Origin: Streptomyces katrae
GTDB taxonomy: Bacteria; Actinomycetota; Actinomycetes; Streptomycetales; Streptomycetaceae
Assembly: GCF_000717655.1 (NCBI RefSeq)
Contig: NZ_JNZY01000050.1
Span: 1 to 34,808, forward strand
Direction: 5' to 3'
DNA: 34,808 bases
In this document: one piece after another, positions 7,927 to 16,217 of the stretch
How positions within the stretch are numbered: position 1 is the stretch's first letter
Layout: each line of letters opens with the position of its first letter
Position numbers and translations under genes: made by a program
The notes under the pieces: model-generated
Told to the model about the DNA's origin: nothing
Database searches by the model: none
The model's input: the letters and a program-made list of their open reading frames with translations, nothing else

Positions 7927-8334
7927 GTGCCGCCACTGCCCAACATGGACTGGATGCTCAAGGAGCTCGCAGCCAGCGTCCCGCATGTGCGACACGTGGT
8001 CGTGTTGTCGTCGGACGGTCTGTGCATCGGTCAAGCGAACACGGAGCCCGACACCGCTGACGCGATCGCCGCTGCCTGCGCGGGCATCCAGAGCCTGGCG
8101 AAGGCCATCGCCCAGAAGTTCCCGCACGGAGACGGCTCGACCCACATGGTCGGGATCGAAGTCGACGGCGGATACTTCTCCCTCATGGCGGCCGGACCCG
8201 GGGCCTATCTCGCGGTGCTGGCCGATGCGGAAGTGGACGCCGGGCTGCTGGGCGACCGCATGCGTACGCTGGTGGTCCGGATCGGCCAGCACATGACCAG
8301 CCCGCCTCGTGAGGACGTCGGGCAGGCGATGTGA
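7927..8334 (+). CDS. cvnB: Roadblock/LC7-domain protein (CvnB)
   Basis: The 135-aa protein is essentially one Roadblock/LC7 domain, with the typical order HVVVLSSDGLCIG, a helix (ADAIAAACAGIQSLAKAIA), then the beta strands MVGIEVDGGYFSLMAAG and AYLAVLADAEVDAGLLG. Roadblock proteins bind and regulate small Ras/MglA-type GTPases. In conservons CvnB is the second protein and interacts with the kinase-like CvnA and the GTPase CvnD. Translation starts at GTG 7927, 2 nt after the cvnA stop, and the stop overlaps the cvnC start (GTGA). The protein should be cytoplasmic at the membrane-associated complex. Confidence 0.9.
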   Translation: MPPLPNMDWMLKELAASVPHVRHVVVLSSDGLCIGQANTEPDTADAIAAACAGIQSLAKAIAQKFPHGDGSTHMVGIEVDGGYFSLMAAGPGAYLAVLADAEVDAGLLGDRMRTLVVRIGQHMTSPPREDVGQAM

Positions 8335-8687
8335 CGTCACAGAACCAGGACGCATGGGACGAAGGCAGTCCCGTGCCGCTTTATGTCATCTCCGGTGGCC
8401 CAGGTTCCTCAGCCAAAGCCTTCAACCTGGTCACCCTCATCGCATCGAGGTCCGCACCCGAACCCGGTATGCAGCCCGAGCAGGCAGCCATCCTCACCAT
8501 GTGCCAATACCCGCTGTCGGTGGCCGAGATTTCCGCGTACCTCAGCCTGCCGTTCAGCGTCATCACGGTGCTGCTCTCCAAGCTCGTGGACAGCGAACGA
8601 GTTCAGGCCACTGCTCCCGTTCCTGTCGCGGCGGTCCCCGAACTTGGCCTTCTGGAGGCGGTGATCCATGGACTACGTAGGCTCTGA
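8331..8687 (+). CDS. cvnC: DUF742 protein (CvnC)
   Basis: The 118-aa protein has the DUF742 pattern of conservon third genes: a short acidic N-terminus, a PLYVISGG segment, then a winged-helix-like second half (LSVAEISAYLSLPFSVITVLLSKLVDSERV). DUF742 proteins always travel with roadblock and GTPase genes; their biochemical role is unclear, and the HTH resemblance may serve protein contacts rather than DNA binding. GTG 8331 overlaps the cvnB stop by 4 nt, and the end overlaps the cvnD start by 20 nt, so the four proteins are probably made in linked amounts. Confidence 0.9.
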   Translation: MTSQNQDAWDEGSPVPLYVISGGPGSSAKAFNLVTLIASRSAPEPGMQPEQAAILTMCQYPLSVAEISAYLSLPFSVITVLLSKLVDSERVQATAPVPVAAVPELGLLEAVIHGLRRL

Positions 8688-9285
8688 TGCACCCGCTCCC
8701 CGCCGCTCGGATGTGCTGCTGCCGCACGGCGCGAGGGGAGTCAAGGTCGTGATCGTCGGCGGCTTCGGGGTGGGCAAGACGACCATGGTCGGGGCGGTGA
8801 GCGAGATCCCGCCCCTGACCACCGAAGAAACCATGACTCAGGCCGGCGTCGGGATCGACCACAATCCCGGTGCGGAGCACAAGAACACCACGACCGTTGC
8901 TCTGGACTTCGGCCGCATCAGCATCAACGAGGAGCTGATCCTCTATCTCTTCGGGACGCCGGGACAGGAGCGCTTCTGGTTCCTGTGGAACGGCATCTTC
9001 GAAGGGGCGCTCGGTGCCGTGGTCCTCGTCGACACCCGGAGGATCGAAGTCTGTTTCGAGATCATCACCCGTCTGGAAGACCGCCGCGTCCCCTTCGTCG
9101 TGGCCGTCAACACCTTCCCCGAGGCGCCGCAGCACCCGGTACCAGCCCTGCGTACTGCTCTGGCGCTCAACGAATCGGTGCCCATCATCACCTGTGACGC
9201 ACGCGACCGGTCGTCCAGCCGCGACGCCTTGCTCTCGCTGATGGGCTACCTGTGCACTCTCGCCGCCGCTCAGGAGTCCGTATGA
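8668..9285 (+). CDS. cvnD: Conservon small GTPase (CvnD)
   Basis: The 205-aa protein is a P-loop GTPase of the conservon/MglA-like type. The Walker A motif is GGFGVGKTT (31-39). The switch II/G3 region reads FGTPGQERFW (from about 95), with Gly96 where the usual DxxG has Asp, as in other atypical bacterial small GTPases. The G4 region reads VAVNTF (Asn148) without a clean NKxD. The third part of the complex, it presumably cycles between GTP and GDP under control of CvnB and CvnA. GGAGG (8654-8658) lies 9 nt before ATG 8668, inside cvnC. Its stop overlaps the P450 start (ATGA). Confidence 0.9.
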   Translation: MDYVGSDAPAPRRSDVLLPHGARGVKVVIVGGFGVGKTTMVGAVSEIPPLTTEETMTQAGVGIDHNPGAEHKNTTTVALDFGRISINEELILYLFGTPGQERFWFLWNGIFEGALGAVVLVDTRRIEVCFEIITRLEDRRVPFVVAVNTFPEAPQHPVPALRTALALNESVPIITCDARDRSSSRDALLSLMGYLCTLAAAQESV

Positions 9286-10727
9286 CCGTCCCACCCACTG
9301 ACCACACCACCACGGAACCAGGGCTCACACCGCCCCCGGGTTGCCCGGCACACACCGGCACGGGACTCGACGCAGCGACCCCGCTCTGGGGCGCCGCGGC
9401 CGAGACCGACCCCATGGGCCTGTACGAAAAGTTGCGTGCCGCCCACGGTCCGGTGGCGCCCGTCCTGCTCGACGGGGACGTACGGGCCTGGCTCGTCCTG
9501 GGGTACCTCGAGAACCGTGATGTGGCCAGCCGCTCCACCCAGTTCTCCCGTGACCCCCGCACCTGGCACGGCTGGAAGAGCGGCGAGATCGACGCCACCA
9601 CCTCGCCGCTGGTGCCGATGATCGGCTGGCGACCCGACTGCGTATGTGCGGACGGCGAAGAGCACCAGCGCCTGCGGGGCGCGGTCACGGCCGGCCTCAG
9701 CCAGTTCGACCAACGCGGAATCCGCCGCCACATCACCCGCTTCGCGCACCAGCTGGTCGATGATTTCTGCGAAACGGGCGAGGCGGAGCTGGTTGGTCAG
9801 TTCACCGAGCACCTGCCCATGCTCGTTCTTACCCACCTGCTCGGAATGCCGGACGAGTACGGTCCCAGGCTCGTGCACGCCGCCCGGGACCTCTTCAAGG
9901 GCACCGAAACGTCGCTCGCGAGCAACGCCTATGTGCTGGAGACCCTCGAGCAGCTCGTCGTGGCCAAGCGCGCCCTGCCCGGCCAGGACATCGCATCCGT
10001 ACTGATGGCCCACCCGGCCGGCCTCACGGACGAGGAGGTGCAGCACCACCTGCGCCTCATCCTGCTCGCGGGCTATGAGACGACCGCCAATCTCATGTCC
10101 AACGTGCTGCGCATGGTGGTCACCGACCCGCGGTTCCGCGGGTCGTTGGCCGGCGGCCAGATGACCTTGCCGGAAGCAGTGGAGCAAGTGCTCTGGGACG
10201 AGCCACCGCTGATGGTGTGCCCGGGTCGCTGGGCCACCGGTGACACCTCCCTCGGAGGACAGGAGATCAAGGCGGGAGACATGCTCCTGCTGGGCCTGGC
10301 CGCCGGGAACGTCGATCAGGTGGTCCGCCCGGACCCCTCGACCCGTGTGCACCACAACCGGGCGCACCTGTCCTTCAGCGCCGGCGCCCATGAGTGCCCC
10401 GGCCAGGACATCGGCCGTGTCATCGCCGACACCGGCATCGACATCCTGCTCACCCGGCTTCCCGACATCAGCCTGGCCGTACCCGAGGAAGAGCTCACCT
10501 GGCGCTCCTCCACCTGGTCCCGGCATCTGACGTCACTGCCCGTGAAGTTCGCGTCCCGCAGCACGGAAGCCCATGATGTGCTGACACCGCTGCCGTCCGC
10601 GCCCCCGCCGAGCAGCAGTGTTCCGACGGCGTCCCCCTGGCCGGGGGCCGAGCGCGAGTTGCCGCACCCAACCGAACCGCGCACCTCGTGGCGGGCGCGG
10701 CTGAGGCGGCTTCTGCGGAGGCGGTAG
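9282..10727 (+). CDS. Cytochrome P450, CYP157-like, without ExxR motif
   Basis: The 481-aa protein has the I-helix oxygen-binding motif AGYETT (263-268) and the heme loop FSAGAHECPG with the thiolate ligand Cys372. In the K helix, where nearly all P450s have ExxR, it reads EQVLW (301-305): aligned to EEVLR, the usual Glu and Arg become Gln302 and Trp305. Loss of ExxR is the known hallmark of the CYP157 family of Streptomyces, which is found in conservons. About 60 residues beyond the P450 fold form a Pro/Ser-rich tail ending in a very basic RARLRRLLRRR. Translation starts at ATG 9282, overlapping the cvnD stop, with CAGGAG 5 nt upstream. The substrate and even catalytic competence are unknown; it may act in a signalling complex with the Cvn proteins. 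Confidence 0.88.
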   Translation: MTVPPTDHTTTEPGLTPPPGCPAHTGTGLDAATPLWGAAAETDPMGLYEKLRAAHGPVAPVLLDGDVRAWLVLGYLENRDVASRSTQFSRDPRTWHGWKSGEIDATTSPLVPMIGWRPDCVCADGEEHQRLRGAVTAGLSQFDQRGIRRHITRFAHQLVDDFCETGEAELVGQFTEHLPMLVLTHLLGMPDEYGPRLVHAARDLFKGTETSLASNAYVLETLEQLVVAKRALPGQDIASVLMAHPAGLTDEEVQHHLRLILLAGYETTANLMSNVLRMVVTDPRFRGSLAGGQMTLPEAVEQVLWDEPPLMVCPGRWATGDTSLGGQEIKAGDMLLLGLAAGNVDQVVRPDPSTRVHHNRAHLSFSAGAHECPGQDIGRVIADTGIDILLTRLPDISLAVPEEELTWRSSTWSRHLTSLPVKFASRSTEAHDVLTPLPSAPPPSSSVPTASPWPGAERELPHPTEPRTSWRARLRRLLRRR

Positions 10728-10763
10728 GCCTGGCAGCTCCCCTCAGAGCCGAGCATCACAGCC

Positions 10764-10801
10764 GAGGAGGCTGCCGGACGGCGTGGGCCGGCAGCCTCCT
10801 C
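10764..10801. terminator. Bidirectional terminator between P450 and terpene synthase genes
   Basis: GAGGAGGCTGCCGG (10764-10777) and CCGGCAGCCTCCTC (10788-10801) form a perfect 14-bp stem with a 10-nt loop. It sits 36 nt after the P450 stop and about 70 nt from the end of the convergent terpene synthase gene, so it could serve both strands. Confidence 0.8.
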
Positions 10802-10871
10802 CGAGCTGGGCCACCAAGTTCAGCGCCCGGTGGGCAGCGCTCGCCCGGTCGTGTTCGTCGTGCGGCGCCCT

Positions 10872-11984
10872 TCACGCGTGCGTCGACGTTATGAGGCCTG
10901 ATGACGCTGAGACATACCGCTCGCCGGCGGGCGCAACGGCGGTGGGAGTCCGTTGCTCTTTGAACGGACCGTGTGCCGGAGCGTAGCGGGGCGCCCGGGT
11001 GTACCACGCGTGGAGGCCGGACAGGAAACTGGAAGCTCCCCGGAGCCACGCCTCCAGATCGATCCGTTCGCCGTGGTTCAACCGGGCCCGCCGGACGACC
11101 GGTGGCAGTTCGCTCCGTGTGAGGTGCTCGAAGTGGCGCAGTCGGGCGGTCACCAGATCGGCGGCCGCCTGCATCGCCTCCTGGACGGTGCTGCGCAGGG
11201 ACGTTTGGAGGACGATGACGAGGTTGTTGACGTCGTGTTCGTCATGAATTTCCCGCTGGTAGGAGGCGATGTCGTTCGCCATTCCCATGTAGTCCATGAA
11301 GGCGTCGAGCAATGCGCGGAAGACTCGGCTGTGTCGGATCTGCTCAGGGATCCGTGCGCCAGTGGAGAGTTCGACGGAGTAGGGGGCGGTGTAGGCGGCA
11401 AAGCTTTCACGGCGGAACTGGGCATACTCGATGAGGTCCGGGACACGGCCGGCGCGGCTGTTGGCCAGTTCCTGAACTCCCGCGTCGATGTACCGTGCCA
11501 GGGCACGGTTGAGCCCCTGCCGCCAGTGCGCCATTCTCGGAGGGAACAGCCGTTGCTGGAGGTCCGCCATGCCCCTTTCGACGGCATTGGCGGGGGCCGG
11601 CAACCGGGCGCCCGGCTCCGTCGGCAGGAAGGCGTGGAGGCGGGCCGTGAAGGCTTGTGCGCCTGTGAGGTCGCCCGTCCGTTTGAAGGCGGAGGCGAAG
11701 TAGTCGTCCCAGGCCAGAGCCCAGAGGTTGAACCGGTGGTTGAGCCGGAGGTCGGCGAGTGAGGCGTCAGGAAGAGCCCAGGCGGTCAGCTGGTCAACGG
11801 CCATGGCGTGGAACTGGGACAGGGTCCATATCGCCCGGTGGGGCGAGGGTGCTTCGTCGCCGTCCAGCATGCTCATCTCTCGCGCCCACGTCTCGGCCTC
11901 CTCGCGCAGGGCCGGCAGATACGGATTCACCCGCACCGGGTACGGCATCCGCAGTAGGGGCAGCTTGATGGCCTGCACTGTCAT
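10872..11984 (-). CDS. Class I terpene synthase
   Basis: The 370-aa protein has the bacterial terpene cyclase signature set: an Asp-rich motif WDDYFAS (Asp93-Asp94), a pyrophosphate-sensor Arg191 (QFRRESF) 46 residues before the NSE triad, the NSE triad NDIASYQRE (Asn237, Ser241, Glu245), and a C-terminal RY pair (WYTRAPRY). These bind three Mg ions and the diphosphate of a prenyl substrate, so it should cyclise a linear prenyl diphosphate in the cytoplasm. Length and motifs suit a sesquiterpene-type enzyme, but the product cannot be read from sequence. The first motif lacks the usual third acidic residue. ATG 11984 is chosen because GCAGGGA lies 4 nt upstream; in-frame starts further upstream lack support. 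It converges on the conservon P450. Confidence 0.9.
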   Translation of the reverse strand: MTVQAIKLPLLRMPYPVRVNPYLPALREEAETWAREMSMLDGDEAPSPHRAIWTLSQFHAMAVDQLTAWALPDASLADLRLNHRFNLWALAWDDYFASAFKRTGDLTGAQAFTARLHAFLPTEPGARLPAPANAVERGMADLQQRLFPPRMAHWRQGLNRALARYIDAGVQELANSRAGRVPDLIEYAQFRRESFAAYTAPYSVELSTGARIPEQIRHSRVFRALLDAFMDYMGMANDIASYQREIHDEHDVNNLVIVLQTSLRSTVQEAMQAAADLVTARLRHFEHLTRSELPPVVRRARLNHGERIDLEAWLRGASSFLSGLHAWYTRAPRYAPAHGPFKEQRTPTAVAPAGERYVSASSGLITSTHA

Positions 11985-12213
11985 GAGATCCCTGCTTCCC
12001 TTTCGGCGCGCATCGATGTTGCGTGTCGCCCCGGGCATGCCCTGAGCAGTTACAGGGGCCGGCGGAACCCGTGCAGTGGGCGAGGAAGTGAACGTGCTGT
12101 ACATAGGTCCTGCGGCGGCGTCTGCGTCACCAGGACATGCGGATGCTGCGCGAGCACGACGAGCAGACCATCGGAGTCCCGGCCCCGCGGCGATACGACC
12201 CGGTGACGCCCCG

Positions 12214-12315
12214 TCACGAGCTCGAGACCATCCCGTGGCGGGCCTCCGGCGCGTCCGGGTCACACCCCTTGATCGGGAACTGGACGGGGATCACGAATGT
12301 CGGTTCCTGGGGCAT
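12214..12315 (-). CDS. Possible 33-aa small ORF
   Basis: On the minus strand, ATG 12315 is preceded by GGAGGGAG at an 8-nt spacing, among the best ribosome sites in the window. It opens a 33-codon frame beginning MPQEPTFVIPVQFP with one cysteine. It lies about 230 nt upstream of the terpene synthase start, in the same direction. I recognise no family. It could be a leader peptide, a small protein, or the intact 5' end of a decayed gene. There are too few codons to judge bias. Confidence 0.35.
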   Translation of the reverse strand: MPQEPTFVIPVQFPIKGCDPDAPEARHGMVSSS

Positions 12316-12992
12316 CGTTTCTCCCTCCGAGACGGCCCAAAGGCTGACGATCCACTGCTGCCACGAGGACGGACGCCAAACCGTTCCCTCCCTTGGTGCT
12401 CCAAAACGTGCGCCCACCCCGGCCAATCCGCAACCCCGCGTAGCCGTCCCCGGACCACGATTAAGGCCGGTTTGCGGGGAATGAAACGATCCTTCTGGGT
12501 CAACTTGGCTCAAATTCGACCCCAAAGCTCACCGTGATCAATCAATGGCCGTCACTCCGCATGCGCGGCGTGTGGCCGAACATGGGCCGCAACTCTCGGC
12601 CAGCGCCGGGAAATGGACGCCAAGGGCATCGTCTACGTCGCCGACGGCGGGATGCTGCTGCGGTACCCCGTTCCGCGCCCGAAAGGCACGCCCTGCGCGT
12701 CGCCTCCCTGCGCCTCCCTTCCGCTGTCGCAGAGCGTGCCCGCTGGCGACTTGTCGGGTTCCGCCCCTTGCTCGCGCCGCTGCTCCGGCCGAGCGGAGTG
12801 CAAGGCCAGTTGTGGGACACGGCATGCTCTCGCGATGGATTGGATACGTCTGGCTGCTACAACCATCTTCGGGCCGGATCTCAGACGATGCCGACAAGAG
12901 TGCTTTGCGGGGCGGGATTCCTGGTCGCGAACCACAGCCGGTGAATACGCGCTGCCGGCATGGGCACACTCGTCGGCACGTGGAGGCGGATC
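12316..12992. other. Intergenic region with a possible NHL-repeat gene remnant
   Basis: No complete gene is visible. At about 12613-12680 on the plus strand a short run has coding-like codon bias and reads DAKGIVYVADGGMLLRYP, which resembles one blade of an NHL-type beta-propeller, but the frame dissolves on both sides. The rest holds no recognised feature. It must contain the promoter for the giant-protein operon, but I cannot point to it. Confidence 0.35.
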
Positions 12993-15900
12993 ATGGGTGG
13001 ACCAAGCGGCGCACAACCAGATCCGCCGGTGATCAGGCAGGTGCGGTACGACAGCGACGTCCTGACCGTCTCCTGGAGTGGGCCCGGACGGCCAAATCCC
13101 GAGCCGGCGTACGTGGTGCAGGTGGTGAACGGCGGCCACACGGTCGCAGAGGCCTGGACCGGGGCGGCGACCAATGCCGCACTGCCGCTCGGTGTGACGC
13201 CTGGTCAGGCCTACCACGCCCGAATCGGGATGTTCGTCGGCAATTCGGGGCCGGAGCTCTCGCCGGAGGTCGCGATCGTCACCGACACCTTCGCGGTCGA
13301 GCGGGCCGAGACGGACCCGGTGACCGGCGCCCTGACGATGTCCTGGAAGGCCGCGGAGAGCGACGGCTTCCTGGTCCGGCTCGTGGTCAACGGCGCCGCG
13401 TCGGACCGGGAAGTCCCGGTCGCCGGCGGATCCTTCGTCGTCAAGCAGCCACCGCAGGCGGGGTCGACCGTGGCTGCCACTCTGGCCCGGGTGGTCCGGA
13501 CCGGCGAAAACGTGGTGTCCATCGGTCCCCACGGCCCCGGGTTCGCGGCGCCGACCGAGCGGCCCGAACTCCTCGCCGTCGGGTTCGACGCCGGTCTCCT
13601 CTCGGTGGCCTGGGCCGCCGTCCCCACCGCGGACGCCTACTGGATCAGCGTGCTGAACGACGACGGGCTGTTCTTCCCCGCCGCCGAGGTACACGCCCCC
13701 ACGACGACGGTCGAGCTGGAGCCCGGGATCGTCGGCCACGGCACGTACAGCGTCGTCGTCCAAGCCGTCAACAAGGCGGGCTCCGGGCCGCCGTCGGCCC
13801 CGCTCCAGATCCGGCGCACGCCACCGCGCGTCACGCGGGTGACGTCGGACGGGGCGACGGTCTCGGTCGACGTGGCGCCGCCCGACTTCGCACCCAGCGC
13901 ATACGACGCCGTGCTGTTCCGCGACGGCGTGCCGGTCCACCGGGAGACCGTGGGCCCCGCGCCGACGCTGTCTCTCGCCGTCCCCGATCCGCTGCCGCGG
14001 GGCGCTGCGTACGCGGCGTCGGTGCGCGGGCGGGCCGGGCGCTCGACCGGCCCGACGGTGACGGCCCCGGTCGTGCCGGCCACGCCGACCGTCGCGTCGG
14101 TGGTCTGCGACGCGGACCTCGTCGTGACCGCGGCAGCCGGGGAGCTGCCCGAGGGCGTGCCGATCGAGGCGGTGCTGTACGTCGACGGGGTTCCGGGCAC
14201 GCCTCAGCGAGTGGCCGCGGAAGGCGTCGCCGTGTTCACCGTGCCGGTCGGCGACGTCGTCGCCGTCGCCGTCCGCGGTGTGGACGGCGTGGCGACCGGG
14301 CCGTGGTCCGTGCCGCTCCCGGTGCCCACCAGGCCGGCTGATTTCACCCTCGCCCGCGCCGACGGCGGCCGGGCCGCCCTGGCCTGGAGCGGGCCGCCGG
14401 ACGGGACGTTCCGCGTCGCCGTCGGCGCCTCCGCACTCCTGACCCAGGGCCAGTCCGCCGACCTGCCGCTCACCGCCGGCCTGGCCACGGTCGCGCAGGT
14501 CGCCGGCGTGGCGAGGGGACCGGTGGCGCTTCTCGACCTGGTCACTGCCGGTCCACGGCTCACCGGTGTGGCCGTCGGAGGCGGCCGGAGCGTGACGCTG
14601 GCGTGTACGCCACCGAAGTCGCCGCCGTTGACCGGCGTGCGGCCCGTGGTGCGCTGGGACGGCACCGAGGTCGAGCTCGAGGCCCAGCCGGTCACCGGTG
14701 ATCCGATCGTCCTGACGCTGCCGGACGGCATTCCCAACACCGCCACGATCGCCCTGCGGGGACTGGCCGGCGTCGCCGTCGGCCCACCCGGCAACGCCGC
14801 CGCGCTCCTCACCGTCGCACCGACCGGCGTCAGGGTGGCATACGACGGCGCCGACCTGCGCGTCTTCTGGGAGGCGCTGCCCTCGCCGCTCGTGGACGGG
14901 TACCGGGTCAGCACGGTCGTCGGCAAGACCGTGACCACGCTCGGCGACACGACGACGGCCTCGGGCAGCTGGCCGCTGGTGATCGAGGACACCTCCACCA
15001 CGGTCGTCGTACAGGCGCTCGCGTCCCTGGCGGTCGGGGCACCGTCGCAGCCCGTCCCGGTGTTCACCGAGGCGCTGTTCGTCGGCCCTTCGTACGTCGC
15101 ACCACAACTCGGTCCGGTGCTGACGGCGGCCGACCTCACGCTCGGACTCCCGGAGCTGTTCCTGACCCGGCAGGTCGACGACATCGAGCTGCCGCTCGGC
15201 TTCGTCCTGACGCCTGCCGGCTCCGGGCCATACGTCTACACCTTGCTGATCCCGGCGACCAGTCCCGTGTGGAACTTCACCGACCGCCCCGACGTGATCG
15301 CCACGTGGACCGTGCTCCTCACCCGGCTGCAGCCGTTCGGCATCACCCCGTACGGGGTCGCGGCGCTCACCGAGGCGGTGTCGCGGTCGATGCCGCAGAC
15401 CTTCGCCGAAACGCTGTACTTCGCCTACGGGCTGCGGTTCGACCGCGGCTACTTCGACCTGCGCCCGGGCATCGTGATGCGCGTCGAGTACGAGGGCTAT
15501 CAGATCGCGCCGGGCGCCCAGGGCAACCCGCTGTCCGGCTTCGTCACGGCCGGCGTCGCCGACTACGAGGTGGCGTCCTACGGCAACTCGGGCACTTGGA
15601 CCAACGGCCTGGACGCCTTCCTCGCCGAGCTCGCGCGGCAGAACGGCGTCGACGTGCCGAATCCGTCGGGGCCGGCCACGGGGCAAGGACAGCTCTACGG
15701 CAGCGCGGGCGCGTTCGACCTGTTCGCGAAGGCACTACGGCTGCCGTACGCGCGCCTGGTCTACCCGAGGACGCTGCTGCCGACGACCACGCCGGGTTCG
15801 CTGTGGCCCCAGCAGAACGCCGTCCTGCTGGCGGCCACCACGCTCGGTGCGCTGGACGCGGCCACCGAGAACGTCCGCCGGCAGGACCCGCCCGGCGGCG

Positions 15901-16217
15901 GCGTCGCCGCGGCCTACCTGCGCGGTCGCGCGATGGTCCGCGCGATGGTGCGGATCAGCGTGAACGGCGCACCCCGGCTGGTACCGGTGGGGACCACGCT
16001 CGGCAACGTGCTCGCGAGCGGGGGCCGAAGACCGCCGACCGTCCCCGTGCCGCTGAGCGGTGTGACGATGCACCGGCCGCGCACGGCGGCGGCGCCGCCC
16101 GACGGGCCGGCCGGCGACTGGCTGGTCGTCCCGGGCTGGCAGCCGCGGGACCCGGCCGTGCTCGAGTTGCCGCTGCTGCACGGTGATCGTCTCGATCTCG
16201 CCACGGGCCTCTGCTGA
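12993..16217 (+). CDS. 1074-aa Fn3-like repeat protein, first gene of the giant-protein operon
   Basis: Residues 1 to about 690 are roughly eight consecutive Fn3-like beta-sandwich repeats of 80-95 aa. The best kept are the first (VIRQVRYDSDVLTVSW, YVVQVVNGG), third (LLAVGFDAGLLSVAW) and eighth (VRVAYDGADLRVFWEALP). Residues about 690-1074 form a different domain I do not recognise, with an aromatic-rich part near 780-840 and a C-terminal VNGAPRLVPVGTTLGNVL segment recalling small polysaccharide-associated modules. There is no signal peptide, membrane helix or enzyme motif. ATG 12993 is preferred over ATG 12960 because GGAGG (12982-12986) lies 6 nt upstream. The stop overlaps the next start (TGATG), so translation is coupled. 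A structural or adhesive role is plausible but inferred. Confidence 0.8.
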   Translation: MGGPSGAQPDPPVIRQVRYDSDVLTVSWSGPGRPNPEPAYVVQVVNGGHTVAEAWTGAATNAALPLGVTPGQAYHARIGMFVGNSGPELSPEVAIVTDTFAVERAETDPVTGALTMSWKAAESDGFLVRLVVNGAASDREVPVAGGSFVVKQPPQAGSTVAATLARVVRTGENVVSIGPHGPGFAAPTERPELLAVGFDAGLLSVAWAAVPTADAYWISVLNDDGLFFPAAEVHAPTTTVELEPGIVGHGTYSVVVQAVNKAGSGPPSAPLQIRRTPPRVTRVTSDGATVSVDVAPPDFAPSAYDAVLFRDGVPVHRETVGPAPTLSLAVPDPLPRGAAYAASVRGRAGRSTGPTVTAPVVPATPTVASVVCDADLVVTAAAGELPEGVPIEAVLYVDGVPGTPQRVAAEGVAVFTVPVGDVVAVAVRGVDGVATGPWSVPLPVPTRPADFTLARADGGRAALAWSGPPDGTFRVAVGASALLTQGQSADLPLTAGLATVAQVAGVARGPVALLDLVTAGPRLTGVAVGGGRSVTLACTPPKSPPLTGVRPVVRWDGTEVELEAQPVTGDPIVLTLPDGIPNTATIALRGLAGVAVGPPGNAAALLTVAPTGVRVAYDGADLRVFWEALPSPLVDGYRVSTVVGKTVTTLGDTTTASGSWPLVIEDTSTTVVVQALASLAVGAPSQPVPVFTEALFVGPSYVAPQLGPVLTAADLTLGLPELFLTRQVDDIELPLGFVLTPAGSGPYVYTLLIPATSPVWNFTDRPDVIATWTVLLTRLQPFGITPYGVAALTEAVSRSMPQTFAETLYFAYGLRFDRGYFDLRPGIVMRVEYEGYQIAPGAQGNPLSGFVTAGVADYEVASYGNSGTWTNGLDAFLAELARQNGVDVPNPSGPATGQGQLYGSAGAFDLFAKALRLPYARLVYPRTLLPTTTPGSLWPQQNAVLLAATTLGALDAATENVRRQDPPGGGVAAAYLRGRAMVRAMVRISVNGAPRLVPVGTTLGNVLASGGRRPPTVPVPLSGVTMHRPRTAAAPPDGPAGDWLVVPGWQPRDPAVLELPLLHGDRLDLATGLC

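Noticed and set aside
12033..12042. GGGCATGCCC palindrome upstream of the terpene synthase gene
   Set aside because: It is a perfect 10-bp palindrome, but short GC-rich palindromes are frequent at this base composition and nothing else marks it as a site.
12633..15686. Long open frame (about 1000 codons) on the minus strand opposite the Fn3-repeat gene
   Set aside because: It is a frame shadow: high GC suppresses stops. The product is Arg/Gly/Asp-rich without domains, and the plus-strand frame has the expected codon bias, ribosome site and coupling.
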